Shown in pieces: positions 1 to 7,971 of a stretch of DNA of 39,746 nt; the stretch's first letter is position 1, and each line of letters begins with the position of its first letter. The position numbers and the translations under genes are program-made. The notes below the pieces were generated by a model that ran no database searches, was not told where the DNA came from, and saw nothing but the letters and a program-made list of their open reading frames with translations. This stretch comes from Falsigemmobacter intermedius (GTDB lineage Bacteria > Pseudomonadota > Alphaproteobacteria > Rhodobacterales > Rhodobacteraceae). The stretch lies in assembly GCF_004054105.1 (NCBI RefSeq), contig NZ_SBLC01000026.1:1-39746 (forward strand), written 5' to 3'.

Positions 1-63
1 CCCGGGGTGAATGTTTCGGCTCTGGCGCGCAGGCTGGGCGTGACGGCACCGCAACTCTTTGGC
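1..63 (+). pseudogene. IS66-type TnpA fragment (cut at both ends)
   Basis: Read in frame 1, the first 21 codons give a helix-turn-helix segment (VSALARRLGVTAPQLFG) typical of the small IS66-family accessory protein TnpA, where the next residues would normally be a WRR-type motif. The match stops abruptly near base 63. The frame then runs into AT-rich sequence and a stop at 82-84. The upstream part lies outside the window. This looks like an insertion-sequence remnant cut by a rearrangement. Family assignment is from memory of the motif; IS3-type OrfA proteins have similar helices. Confidence 0.55.
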
Positions 64-433
64 AAAATCTTTAATAGAGAATGAACTAAAATCTTTAGGT
101 GCTTCTGATAATGAGCTACGAGCCGCGAAGCGGATCGCGTACAAATCAGGTATGCTCAGTTTCTATAAAGATTACGAGGATGCCGTAATTTCTAAGCATG
201 TGTCCCGTTCAATTTCTAAAGCTGGCGTAGTTTCCGAAGCTATTGAAGTCTATTCCCAAGTCTCTGATTCCAAGCGCCCCGAGGTGGAGCAGACGGAGTC
301 AGTTACCTGTGTACAGGAAAAACACGATTGTCCTCGAGATAAATTTGAAGATCTGGTTGACGAATTATCAAACCATATAGGTACCGCTGCCCGACTCTTA
401 ACTATAATGTTACTGCAGCGATGTCTTCGATAG
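59..433 (+). CDS. AT-rich ORF of unknown function, probably lacking its 5' end
   Basis: An open frame of 124 codons that can only start at a TTG (59) lying inside the insertion-sequence fragment; the first in-frame ATG is at 152. No Shine-Dalgarno sequence precedes the TTG. The protein is charged and helical-looking, contains two Cys in its middle part and ends in a short hydrophobic stretch followed by RCLR. No family is recognised. Base composition is strikingly AT-rich compared with the rest of the window, and codons such as TTA, ATA and AAA are common, unlike the neighbouring host genes. The likeliest reading is the C-terminal remnant of a horizontally acquired gene whose start was replaced at the junction near base 63. 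Confidence 0.4.
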   Translation: MAKSLIENELKSLGASDNELRAAKRIAYKSGMLSFYKDYEDAVISKHVSRSISKAGVVSEAIEVYSQVSDSKRPEVEQTESVTCVQEKHDCPRDKFEDLVDELSNHIGTAARLLTIMLLQRCLR

Positions 434-609
434 CTATTTAAAAGTTCGGTGGGGGCTTAGCTGATTGATGTATCAAGATGCTACCTTGCAGTAGCTTGAT
501 CAAACGATAGACGCAGTAAGATGATCTGAAGTATTAGTAGGGTTACTTGAGGTAAGTGTTTGTATTCATTTCAAAAACTTATCTCTAGTAGGCCTTAGGG
601 GTATACTTG
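434..609. other. AT-rich non-coding stretch at an island border
   Basis: No convincing gene on either strand. It holds an imperfect hairpin (TCAAGATGCTAC at 475-486 with GTAGCTTGA at 492-500) and keeps the AT-rich composition of the preceding ORF until it meets the tRNA fragment at 610. It replaces what should be the 3' half of that tRNA. Confidence 0.5.
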
Positions 610-636
610 TGCTCTATCCAGTTGAGCCACGGGGCC
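610..636 (-). pseudogene. 5' half of a tRNA gene (tRNA-Arg-like), truncated
   Basis: On the minus strand, reading down from 636, one finds a seven-base acceptor strand GGCCCCG, TG, a D stem GCTC, the D loop AACTGGATA with the invariant A and GG, the closing stem GAGC and base A26. This is exactly a tRNA from its first base to the end of the D arm. The CAACTGGATAGAGC form is typical of bacterial tRNA-Arg. The anticodon arm, T arm and the complementary acceptor strand are not present in the following AT-rich sequence, so the gene cannot make a tRNA. It most likely marks a recombination point of a mobile element. The amino-acid identity is inferred because the anticodon is missing. Confidence 0.7.
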
Positions 637-688
637 ATCCCCTTCGCTCATGCCGAAAAATCGCCCCGGATGCAACCGGTCTTGCGCT

Positions 689-717
689 TTGCCACGCCTG
701 CCGCTTTCGTCTAAAAT
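689..717 (+). promoter_or_regulatory. Candidate sigma70-type promoter of the lacI-family gene
   Basis: TTGCCA at 689-694 and TAAAAT at 712-717 are separated by 17 bases, a near-consensus housekeeping promoter. It lies 33 bases upstream of the ATG at 751, and a GGGAG ribosome-binding site is at 737-741. It sits in host sequence to the right of the tRNA scar. Confidence 0.5.
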
Positions 718-750
718 CAAAGGACGTCGACGTGATGGGAGTGGTGAACG

Positions 751-1803
751 ATGGCCGAACAGCCAAAACAGGGTCAGCCAAGGCCGATCCCGCCACGCCG
801 TCCGCTGACCCTTCGGGATGTCTCGGAAAAGTCCGGTGTCTCGGAAATGACGGTCAGCCGCGTGCTCAGAAATCGCGGCGATGTCTCAGAGCCGACCCGA
901 CAGAAGGTTCTGCTGGCCGCCCGCGAACTGGGCTATGTGCCCAACCGCATCGCCGGTGCCCTCGCCAGCCAGCGGGTCAATCTCGTCGGCGTGGTCATCC
1001 CCTCCCTCTCCAACCAGGTCTTCCCGGAAGTGCTCCAGGGCATCTCGGATGTGCTTGAGGAAAGTGGCCTGCAGCCGGTGATCGGTGTCACCCGCTACAG
1101 CCAGGCCCGGGAGGAGGAAGTACTCTACGAAATGCTCTCCTGGCGCCCCTCGGGGATCATCGTCGCGGGGCTGGAGCATTCAGAGGCCTCGCGCGCCATG
1201 CTGGCGGCTGCGGGGATCCCGGTGGTGGAAATCATGGATGTCAACGGCACGCCGGTCGACAGCATGGTGGGCATTTCTCACGATCTCGCAGGCCGCCGGA
1301 TGGCAGAGGCAATCCTGAAAGCAGGTTACCGCCGGATTGGTTTCCTGGGCACAAAAATGCCCGATGACCACCGCGCGCGCAAAAGGATGGAGGGCTTTGA
1401 AGCCGCTCTCCGGGACGCGGGCCTCGCGGTTCAGGCCAGGGATTTCTACGACGGCGGCTCAGCTCTGCAAAAGGGCCGCGAAATGACGGCAGCCCTGCTC
1501 AAAAGCCACCCTGACCTCGACTTCATCTATTGCTCAAATGACATGATCGGCGCAGGCGGGCTTTTGCATTGCCTCGAGCAGGGCATGGATGTGCCGGGAG
1601 AGATCGGTCTTGCGGGCTTCAATGCGATTGATCTGATCCAGGGGCTGCCGCGCCGCCTTGCCACCATGGACAGCTGCCGTCGTGAAATCGGCCGCCGCGC
1701 GGCAGAGATCATCACCGCCGCCCGCTCCGGCAAAGCTCTGAGCCGCCAGGTGATTGAGCTTGAGCCTGCGATCCTGCCCGGAGATACCATCCGCCGCGCC
1801 TGA
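751..1803 (+). CDS. LacI-family transcriptional regulator, GntR (gluconate repressor)-like
   Basis: A 350-residue DNA-binding repressor of the LacI family. The helix-turn-helix is at about residues 20-40 (LRDVSEKSGVSEMTVSRVLR), the hinge helix runs to about residue 75, and the rest is a periplasmic-binding-protein-like sensor domain. The sensor resembles E. coli GntR: PSLSNQVFPEVLQGI, the AGIPVVEIMD segment and a C-terminal LEPAILPGDTIR ending. The start at 751 is chosen because of the GGGAG site ten bases upstream. No gluconate or other sugar genes lie beside it; its left neighbourhood is the mobile-DNA scar. Family is secure; the effector (gluconate-like sugar acid) is an inference. Confidence 0.85.
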   Translation: MAEQPKQGQPRPIPPRRPLTLRDVSEKSGVSEMTVSRVLRNRGDVSEPTRQKVLLAARELGYVPNRIAGALASQRVNLVGVVIPSLSNQVFPEVLQGISDVLEESGLQPVIGVTRYSQAREEEVLYEMLSWRPSGIIVAGLEHSEASRAMLAAAGIPVVEIMDVNGTPVDSMVGISHDLAGRRMAEAILKAGYRRIGFLGTKMPDDHRARKRMEGFEAALRDAGLAVQARDFYDGGSALQKGREMTAALLKSHPDLDFIYCSNDMIGAGGLLHCLEQGMDVPGEIGLAGFNAIDLIQGLPRRLATMDSCRREIGRRAAEIITAARSGKALSRQVIELEPAILPGDTIRRA

Positions 1804-1804
1804 T

Positions 1805-1863
1805 TTTGGCTTTTTGAAAATACTCCCGGGTGGGGTCCGGGGCGGGCAGGCAGCCCGCCCCGG
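1805..1863 (+). repeat. Intergenic element, copy A (TTTGGCTTTTT block plus GC hairpin)
   Basis: A block reading TTTGGCTTTTT then GAAAATACTCC (1805-1826) is followed by a perfect 11-bp GC stem (CCGGGGCGGGC at 1837-1847, loop 1848-1852, partner 1853-1863). A near-identical block followed by a similar hairpin occurs at 6498-6541. This copy lies between the convergent ends of the lacI-type gene and the transglycosylase gene, where the hairpin could also help stop transcription, although no T run follows it. Confidence 0.55.
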
Positions 1864-1872
1864 CGCTCTCGT

Positions 1873-3135
1873 TCAGCCGCGCAGCTTTTTCAGCAGCGCT
1901 TCATTGACATAGCCATCCGGCGTCTGCCCCACCGAGGACTGCCAGGCGCGGACCGCATCCATGGTGCCCGAGCCGGTCACCCCGTCGATTTCACCCTGGT
2001 AAAAGCCCTTCTGCATCAGACGGCTCTGAATCTCTTTGCGCTCAGATTCGGTCAGGGCCCGGTCACTGCGCGGCCATGCCTTCTGCAGCCCCCCCCGGCC
2101 CGCGAGCTGGTCGGACAGCAGACCAATGCCCATCACATAGCTGTCGGCATTGTTATAGCGCGAGATCACGCGGAAGTTGTCAAAGATCATCAGCGCCGGG
2201 CCATTGGCCCCCGCCGGCATCAGGATCGACGCCGGACCGTAGTCCGCAATCCGCCCGCCGCGCACCGGGCTTACGCCCTGGGCCTGCCACTGCGCCGGGG
2301 ACTTTTTGATCGACTTGCCGGCCTCGCGGAAGCCTGCCGGGACCGTGACCTCAACCGCCCAGGGCTGACCACTCTTCCAGCCCATTTTGTTCAGATAATT
2401 CGCCGCCGAGGCCAGGGCATCGGTCGGGTCATCCGACCAGATATCGCGCCGCCCGTCGCCGGTGAAATCCACCGCATAGCTCAGATAGCTCGTGGGCATG
2501 AACTGGGTGTGACCCATCGCCCCCGCCCAGGAGCCGCGCATATTCTCAGGGCTGGTATCCCCGGCCTGAAGGATCTTCAGCGCGGCGATCAGCTGCTCTT
2601 CAAAAAAGGCCCCCCGCCGCCCGTCATAGGCCAGGGTCGCCAGCGACGAGATGATCTGCTTTTTGCCACGGTTCACCCCATAGCTCGTCTCCATGCCCCA
2701 GACCGCAGCCACAACTTCTTTGGGCACGCCGTAGCGCGCCTCAATGGCCGAGAGCGCCCGGCCATGCTGCGCCAGCGCATTGCGGCCATTGCGCAGACGG
2801 GTGTCTGAGACGGCAGAATCGAGATATTCCCAGATCGGACGGGCAAATTCTGCCTGACGGCGGTCCAGCCGGATGACATCGGGATCGTAAGACGCCGAGG
2901 CCAGCGCCCGGCTCAGCACCCCGTCCGAGATCCCCTTGGCGCGGGCGCGGGCGCGGAAGCCCTCGGTCCAGCGCTCAAATCCGGCCCGCTGCTCGGCACT
3001 GGCCGGGGTCACCGGCGCGGCCGGGGCAGGCGAGGCCGCCGGGCGGTTTCTCAGATGCTCCGGCGCGCCATAGCTGCAGGCGGTGGGCAGAAGGACGGCC
3101 GCGAAAAACCCGGCATATCTGAGACCTTTGTACAT
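1873..3135 (-). CDS. Lytic murein transglycosylase, MltB family, with peptidoglycan-binding domain
   Basis: A 420-residue cell-wall enzyme that cleaves the glycan strand of peptidoglycan to give anhydro-muropeptides. An N-terminal hydrophobic segment ends in LLPTAC, so Cys20 is a candidate lipidated residue, although Pro at -3 makes the lipobox weak. The SLT_2 catalytic domain spans about residues 50-345, with the catalytic Glu149 in AAVWGMETSYG and the conserved GAMGHTQFMPTSYL. A C-terminal peptidoglycan-binding domain (about 360-418) ends the protein. The gene starts 84 bases after the stop of the RNase R gene on the same strand. Likely located in the periplasm or attached to the outer membrane. 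Confidence 0.88.
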   Translation of the reverse strand: MYKGLRYAGFFAAVLLPTACSYGAPEHLRNRPAASPAPAAPVTPASAEQRAGFERWTEGFRARARAKGISDGVLSRALASASYDPDVIRLDRRQAEFARPIWEYLDSAVSDTRLRNGRNALAQHGRALSAIEARYGVPKEVVAAVWGMETSYGVNRGKKQIISSLATLAYDGRRGAFFEEQLIAALKILQAGDTSPENMRGSWAGAMGHTQFMPTSYLSYAVDFTGDGRRDIWSDDPTDALASAANYLNKMGWKSGQPWAVEVTVPAGFREAGKSIKKSPAQWQAQGVSPVRGGRIADYGPASILMPAGANGPALMIFDNFRVISRYNNADSYVMGIGLLSDQLAGRGGLQKAWPRSDRALTESERKEIQSRLMQKGFYQGEIDGVTGSGTMDAVRAWQSSVGQTPDGYVNEALLKKLRG

Positions 3136-3218
3136 GGTAAACCTGTTCGTAACTGGGTGCTGCTCTTTTGTCGCAACCTAGCGGCAAAAGAGCGCTCTGC
3201 ACAGTCCCGCAACGGGTT

Positions 3219-5486
3219 TCACTTCCTTGTACGGATCACCTTGCGGGATTTCGCCGGTTTCTCGCCCTCACGCCGCGTGCGGCTTTTATAAGGCTTGCCG
3301 CGCGGTCCTTTGCGCCCGCGCGAAGCGCGCCCCGAAGGCAGGCTCTGATCGTCGATGCTCAGAAGCTCCAGAATCAGCCCGCCCGAAATCGGCGCCGCCT
3401 CGCGCAGCCGCACGGTCACCCGCGCGCCGATGCCGATCTCAAGCCCGGTTTCCGCGCCCATCAGCGTCTGGCTGTCAGGATCATAGTGGAAGAACTCACG
3501 CCCCACCTCGCGGATCGGCACCAGACCATCCGCTCCGCTTTCATCAAGCCGCACAAACAGGCCAAACTTCTGCACGCCCGAGATGCGGCCCGAAAACTCA
3601 GCCCCCACCCGGTCTGAGAGCCAGGCGGCGAGGTAGCGATCGGTGGTATCGCGTTCCGCCGCCATAGAGCGACGCTCGCTGTCTGAGATCTGTTTGGCGG
3701 TCTCAGCCAGCAGCTCAATATCTTCGCGGCTCAGCCCGTCATCGCCCCAGCCATGCGCCTTAATCAGCGAGCGGTGCACGATCAGATCCGAATAGCGCCG
3801 GATCGGTGAGGTGAAATGCGCATAATCCTTCAGCGCCAGACCGAAGTGGCCCAGATTGTCCGGCCCGTAATAGGCCTGGGTCATCGAGCGCAGCGTGGTC
3901 AGGTTCATCAGCTCCTGATGATCCGTGCCCTCGGCCTGCTTCAGCAGCGCATTGAGATGCGCGGTCTTCAGCACCTGCCCCTTCGCCAGGGTAAAGCCCG
4001 AAGCCACAGCCGTCTCACGCAGCGCATCGATCTTATCCGGCGCCGGCTCTTCATGGACGCGGAACAGCAGCGGCGACTTCAGCTTCTGCAACTCTTCGGC
4101 GGCCGCCACATTGGCGAGCACCATGAATTCTTCGATCAGCTTATGGGCGTCAAAGCGCTCTTTGAACGCGACCGAAAGCACCTTGCCCTCATCGCTCAGG
4201 ATGATGCGACGTTCGGGCAGATCCAGCTCCAGCGGCTGACGAGCTGCCCGCGCCCGCTTCAGCGCCGCATAGGCGGCGTAAAGCGGCTTCAGAACCGTCT
4301 CAAGCAGCGGTGCCGTTTTGTCATCCGGCCGCCCGTCAATCGCCTCCTGCACCATCTCATAAGACAGCGAGGCCTTTGAGCGCATCAGCCCGCGGGTAAA
4401 GCGCTGCGCAATCTTGCGCCCCTCAGCGTCAATCCGCATCTCCACAGCCATACAGGCGCGGTCCACATTCTCATGCAGCGAACAAAGATCGCCCGAAAGC
4501 GCATCGGGCAGCATCGGCACGACGCGGTCGGGGAAATAGGTCGAGTTGCCGCGCTTTTTCGCTTCACGGTCGAGCGCCGAGCCGGGTGTCACATAATGCG
4601 CTACATCGGCAATCGCCACCCACAGGCGGAAGCCGCCGGGGTTCGAGGGATCCTCATCCGCAAGCGCCAGAACCGCATCATCGCGGTCACGCGCATCGAC
4701 CGGATCAATGGTGACCAGATCGAGATGACGCAGATCTTCGCGTTTGCCCAAAGGCGCGGGCTTTGCGCTCCCGGCCTGACGCAGAGCCTCATCCGGGAAA
4801 ACATCCGGAATGCCATGCTGATGAATCGCGATCAGCGAGACGGCTTTCGGTGCCCCGGGATCGCCCAGACGCGCAACAATTTTCGCCCGCGGCAGCCCCA
4901 GCGACTGGCGCTTGCCCAGGAGTTCCGCCTCAACAAGCTCACCGTCGCGCGCGTCAGCCGTGTTATCGCGGCTGACCGCCCATTCCTTCGCCTCGCCCTT
5001 GTCGATCGGCAGGATGCGCCCGCCTTCCGCCCCAAGGCGGAAGATCCCAAGGATGCGCTGCGCGGTCTGGCCGAGTTTGCGGATGATGCGCCCGACATAG
5101 GCATGCTCTTCGCCGCTGACCTTTTCCAGCCGCGCCAGAACCCGGTCGCCACGCCCGACCGCCGGATCATCCCGCCCGGTCTGCATCAGAATGCGCGGAG
5201 GTTCGCCCTCGACGCGCCATTCCAGCACCTTCGCCCAAAGATCGCCCGAGCGGTCCGGCCCGACAATCTCAATCACCTGGATCGGCGGCAGATCCCCCGG
5301 CTCCGCAAAGCGGCGGGCTTTCTTTTCAAGAACCCCTTCATCCGCAAGCTCTTTGAGCATGCGCTTGAGTTCAATCCGTGCCGCGCCCTTAATGCCAAAG
5401 GCACGGGCGATGTCACGTTTTGCGGTTTCGCCGGGGTTCTCGGCGATCCATTTCAGAAGGTCCTGGCGGGTCGGAAGCTGTTTCAT
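3219..5486 (-). CDS. rnr: Ribonuclease R
   Basis: A 755-residue processive 3'-to-5' exoribonuclease of the RNB (RNase II/R) family, which degrades structured RNA and takes part in RNA quality control. Order of domains: N-terminal winged-helix-like region (about 1-65), cold-shock-type domains, the RNB domain carrying the catalytic aspartates in TIDPVDARDRDD (Asp261, 267, 269, 270), an S1 domain near residues 640-715, and a Lys/Arg-rich tail typical of RNase R rather than RNase II. Length fits the alphaproteobacterial form. It stands upstream of the transglycosylase gene and may share its transcript. Confidence 0.93.
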   Translation of the reverse strand: MKQLPTRQDLLKWIAENPGETAKRDIARAFGIKGAARIELKRMLKELADEGVLEKKARRFAEPGDLPPIQVIEIVGPDRSGDLWAKVLEWRVEGEPPRILMQTGRDDPAVGRGDRVLARLEKVSGEEHAYVGRIIRKLGQTAQRILGIFRLGAEGGRILPIDKGEAKEWAVSRDNTADARDGELVEAELLGKRQSLGLPRAKIVARLGDPGAPKAVSLIAIHQHGIPDVFPDEALRQAGSAKPAPLGKREDLRHLDLVTIDPVDARDRDDAVLALADEDPSNPGGFRLWVAIADVAHYVTPGSALDREAKKRGNSTYFPDRVVPMLPDALSGDLCSLHENVDRACMAVEMRIDAEGRKIAQRFTRGLMRSKASLSYEMVQEAIDGRPDDKTAPLLETVLKPLYAAYAALKRARAARQPLELDLPERRIILSDEGKVLSVAFKERFDAHKLIEEFMVLANVAAAEELQKLKSPLLFRVHEEPAPDKIDALRETAVASGFTLAKGQVLKTAHLNALLKQAEGTDHQELMNLTTLRSMTQAYYGPDNLGHFGLALKDYAHFTSPIRRYSDLIVHRSLIKAHGWGDDGLSREDIELLAETAKQISDSERRSMAAERDTTDRYLAAWLSDRVGAEFSGRISGVQKFGLFVRLDESGADGLVPIREVGREFFHYDPDSQTLMGAETGLEIGIGARVTVRLREAAPISGGLILELLSIDDQSLPSGRASRGRKGPRGKPYKSRTRREGEKPAKSRKVIRTRK

Positions 5487-5628
5487 CCGCTGCCCCTATC
5501 ATGAGAGTGCAGAAAGGTCATGCTGAAAAGCCCCTGACCCCTCGGGAGAGCACGACACCACGCCCGTGCAGATTGCCGCAGCGCCGGGGCCGGGCCTGCC
5601 GCACTCCTGACGGAGGCCGCCATGCAAA

Positions 5629-5650
5629 AGGCGACGGTCACCCGTCGCCT
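5629..5650 (-). terminator. Terminator downstream of the glutaredoxin gene
   Basis: A perfect 9-bp stem (AGGCGACGG at 5629-5637, partner 5642-5650) with a 4-base loop, followed on the minus strand by TTTTGC. It sits 55 bases past the stop of the glutaredoxin gene and separates it from rnr. The other flank also has a short T-rich stretch. Confidence 0.65.
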
Positions 5651-5704
5651 CTTTATAACGCGAGTCCTGCAGATGCCCGGGGAAAGATCCGGGACACGCA
5701 TGGC

Positions 5705-6064
5705 TCAGCCGTTGGCTGCGCGGATCTGATCCGCCTTTTCTTTGTCGAAAGCCACGCCGCTGTTCTCCAGCAGGGTGTCAAGTTCGCCCGAGAGCGTCAT
5801 CTCGGTGACAATGTCGCAACCGCCGACAAATTCGCCCTTCACATAGAGCTGCGGAATGGTCGGCCAGTCAGAGAAGTCTTTGATCCCCTGACGGATTTCC
5901 GCATCAGCCAGCACGTTCACATCGGCATAGTCGATGCCCATGTAGTTCAGAATCCCCGCCACACGGCTGGAGAAACCGCACTGCGGCATCATCTTATTGC
6001 CCTTCATGAAGAGCACGACGTCATTTTGTTCGATCGTCTCGCGGATCTGGTCCAGAGCGCTCAT
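5705..6064 (-). CDS. grxD: Monothiol glutaredoxin, Grx4 (GrxD) family
   Basis: A 119-residue CGFS-type glutaredoxin. The motif PQCGFSSR places the single active cysteine at residue 29, and the later [19 protein letters not shown] segment forms the glutathione-binding part. Family members bind a [2Fe-2S] cluster with glutathione and, together with BolA proteins, act in iron-sulfur transfer and iron sensing in the cytoplasm. Here bolA lies just upstream on the same strand, with a tiny membrane-peptide gene between them, so the pair is very likely co-transcribed. An AAAGGA site precedes the ATG. Confidence 0.93.
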   Translation of the reverse strand: MSALDQIRETIEQNDVVLFMKGNKMMPQCGFSSRVAGILNYMGIDYADVNVLADAEIRQGIKDFSDWPTIPQLYVKGEFVGGCDIVTEMTLSGELDTLLENSGVAFDKEKADQIRAANG

Positions 6065-6100
6065 CTCATCATTCCTTTTGCTGAAGGCCGCGCCTTCATC

Positions 6101-6169
6101 TTATTTCGACCGCCGCGCCACCATCACCAGCCCGACGAGGACAAGGACGGCCAGCAGAAGCCAGATCAT
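6101..6169 (-). CDS. Small single-span membrane peptide (22 aa) between bolA and grxD
   Basis: An open frame of 22 codons begins with an ATG at 6169-6167 that shares one base with the TAA stop of bolA (TAATG), the layout of translational coupling. The peptide begins MIWLLLAVLVLVGLVMV and ends in ARRSK: one continuous hydrophobic span followed by a positive tail, which predicts one membrane helix with the C terminus in the cytoplasm. It ends 36 bases before grxD. No family is recognised. The span fills the bolA-grxD gap almost entirely. That it is translated is an inference from coupling and composition. Confidence 0.5.
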   Translation of the reverse strand: MIWLLLAVLVLVGLVMVARRSK

Positions 6170-6405
6170 TATTCCGGCGCCCGGGTGGTCAGTGCCAGAG
6201 CGTGCAACTCACCCGCAGGGCCGTCCATCTTGCCCTTCAGCGCGGCATAAACCAGGCGCTGCTGCTGCACGCGGTTCAGACCTTTGAACGAAGCATCCAC
6301 AACTTCCGCGGCAAAATGCGCGCCATCATCGCCCTGCACGGTGATCACCGCCTCCGGGAAAGCTTCCCGCAGAAGATTTTCGATATCCTGGGCCTGAATC
6401 GCCAT
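6169..6405 (-). CDS. BolA family protein
   Basis: A 78-residue BolA-like protein, the length of the short IbaG/BolA2 type. It shows the class II KH-like fold sequence: a helix starting with IQAQDIENLLREAFPEA, a strand with VQGDDGAHF, then VVDASFKGLNRVQQQRLVYAAL with the conserved RVQQQR-type helix. BolA proteins form [2Fe-2S]-bridged complexes with CGFS glutaredoxins, and the partner glutaredoxin gene lies immediately downstream. First gene of the run bolA - membrane peptide - grxD on the minus strand. Confidence 0.88.
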   Translation of the reverse strand: MAIQAQDIENLLREAFPEAVITVQGDDGAHFAAEVVDASFKGLNRVQQQRLVYAALKGKMDGPAGELHALALTTRAPE

Positions 6406-6497
6406 TGTCTGCTCCTTCGCACCTTCGCTTCAATCTAGGGCTGGCTCCGCGCCCCTGCAAGTCACCCGCAAAGCAAAGCGACGCCCGAAGGCGCCGC

Positions 6498-6541
6498 TTT
6501 GGCTTTTTCGAAATACTCCGGGGTCCGGGGCAGAGCCCCGG
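6498..6541 (+). repeat. Intergenic element, copy B (TTTGGCTTTTT block plus GC hairpin)
   Basis: TTTGGCTTTTT then CGAAATACTCC (6498-6519) matches copy A at 1805-1826 at 20 of 22 bases by direct comparison. It is followed by a 7-bp stem (CCGGGGC 6525-6531, GCCCCGG 6535-6541). This copy lies between the start of bolA and the 3' end of argG; relative to argG it is reversed. The shared T-rich block followed by a GC hairpin suggests a dispersed intergenic element rather than two unrelated terminators. Confidence 0.55.
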
Positions 6542-6555
6542 TGCCAGCGACCGGA

Positions 6556-7788
6556 TCAGTCTTTTTTGGCGACGCGCGCGTTACGGGTCGCGACCAGCTT
6601 AAGACGCAGTGCATTCAGATGAATGAAGCCTGCCGCATCACGCTGGTCATAAGCGCCCGCATCCTCTTCGAAGGTCACGTGTTTTTCCGAGTACAGCGAA
6701 TGCTCGGACCAGCGGGCAACGGTGCGGGCCGAGCCTTTGTAAAGCTTCACACGCACGGTGCCCGAAACATGCTCCTGGGTCTTGTCGATCAGCGCCTGCA
6801 GCGCCTCACGCTCAGGCGAGAACCAGAAGCCGTTGTAGATCAGCTCCGCATAGCGCGGCATGATCGAATCCTTCAGGTGGCCTGCACCGGAATCGAGTGT
6901 GATCTGCTCAATGCCGCGGTGGGCTTCCAGCAGGATGGTGCCGCCGGGGGTCTCATAGACGCCGCGCGATTTCATTCCGACAAAGCGGTTTTCCACCAGA
7001 TCCAGAACGCCGACACCATGTTTGCCGCCGAGCTCGTTGAGTTTGGTCAGGATGGTCGCAGGCGACATAGCCTCGCCATTGATTGCGACGGCATCACCTT
7101 TCTCGAAGGTGATCTCAACCATCTCAGCCTCATCAGGGGCCTGCTCAACCGGAACAACGCGCTGCAGAACGTATTCCGGGAATTCGTCCGCAGGGTTCTC
7201 CAGTACACGACCTTCGGACGAGGTATGCAGCAGGTTTGCATCCACCGAGAAGGGCGCTTCGCCGCGCTTGTCTTTCGCGATCGGAATCTGGTTGGCCTCT
7301 GCAAATTCCAGAAGTTTGGTGCGCGAGGTCAGATCCCAGAGGCGCCAGGGCGCAATGGTTTTGATCGCCGGATCAAGCGCTGCGACGCCGAGTTCAAAAC
7401 GAACCTGGTCATTGCCCTTGCCGGTTGCGCCGTGTGCAACCGCATCCGCACCGGATTTCTGTGCCAGCTCAACGAGATATTTCGAGATCAGCGGGCGTGC
7501 GATCGAGGTGCCCAGCAGATACTGGCCTTCATAAACCGCATTGGCGCGGAACATCGGGAACACGAAATCGCGCACAAATTCTTCGCGCAGATCGATAATG
7601 TGAATGTTCTCTTCTTTGATCCCGAGCAGCAGCGCTTTCTGACGCGCCGGCTCCAGCTCTTCGCCCTGACCGAGGTCAGCGGTGAAGGTGACCACTTCGC
7701 AACCGTATTCGGTTTGCAGCCACTTAAGGATGATCGAAGTGTCGAGACCGCCCGAATAGGCCAGCACGACTTTTTTAGGCGCAGTCAT
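6556..7788 (-). CDS. argG: Argininosuccinate synthase
   Basis: A 410-residue enzyme that joins citrulline and aspartate, using ATP, to make argininosuccinate in arginine biosynthesis. The N-terminal PP-loop AYSGGLDTS (residues 9-17) binds ATP; the downstream [13 protein letters not shown] and APWRLWDL-type segments are characteristic. The start at 7788 is fixed by a GGGAG ribosome-binding site spaced normally from the ATG and by the family N terminus; the open frame continues upstream without a stop, but that extension has no similarity to anything and lies antisense to the threonine dehydratase gene. Cytoplasmic. Transcribed divergently from ilvA. Confidence 0.95.
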   Translation of the reverse strand: MTAPKKVVLAYSGGLDTSIILKWLQTEYGCEVVTFTADLGQGEELEPARQKALLLGIKEENIHIIDLREEFVRDFVFPMFRANAVYEGQYLLGTSIARPLISKYLVELAQKSGADAVAHGATGKGNDQVRFELGVAALDPAIKTIAPWRLWDLTSRTKLLEFAEANQIPIAKDKRGEAPFSVDANLLHTSSEGRVLENPADEFPEYVLQRVVPVEQAPDEAEMVEITFEKGDAVAINGEAMSPATILTKLNELGGKHGVGVLDLVENRFVGMKSRGVYETPGGTILLEAHRGIEQITLDSGAGHLKDSIMPRYAELIYNGFWFSPEREALQALIDKTQEHVSGTVRVKLYKGSARTVARWSEHSLYSEKHVTFEEDAGAYDQRDAAGFIHLNALRLKLVATRNARVAKKD

Positions 7789-7971
7789 CAGATATCTCCC
7801 GGACCAGGATGCGGAGTTCCGATTAGCCCCATTCTCCCCCCCAGGCAAGCACTGCAGGCCGCCTTCGAAGGGCGTGATGGCGCCGCCTGGCCCATCGGTG
7901 CAGATTTTACGCGCCTTTCCTTCCTCAAAGGTATAGAGGGGCGCCATCCGGCCTGTATTGAGAGTCCTTTG

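Noticed and set aside
610-636. A functional tRNA at the left border.
   Set aside because: No anticodon arm, T arm or complementary acceptor strand follows; only the 5' half is present.
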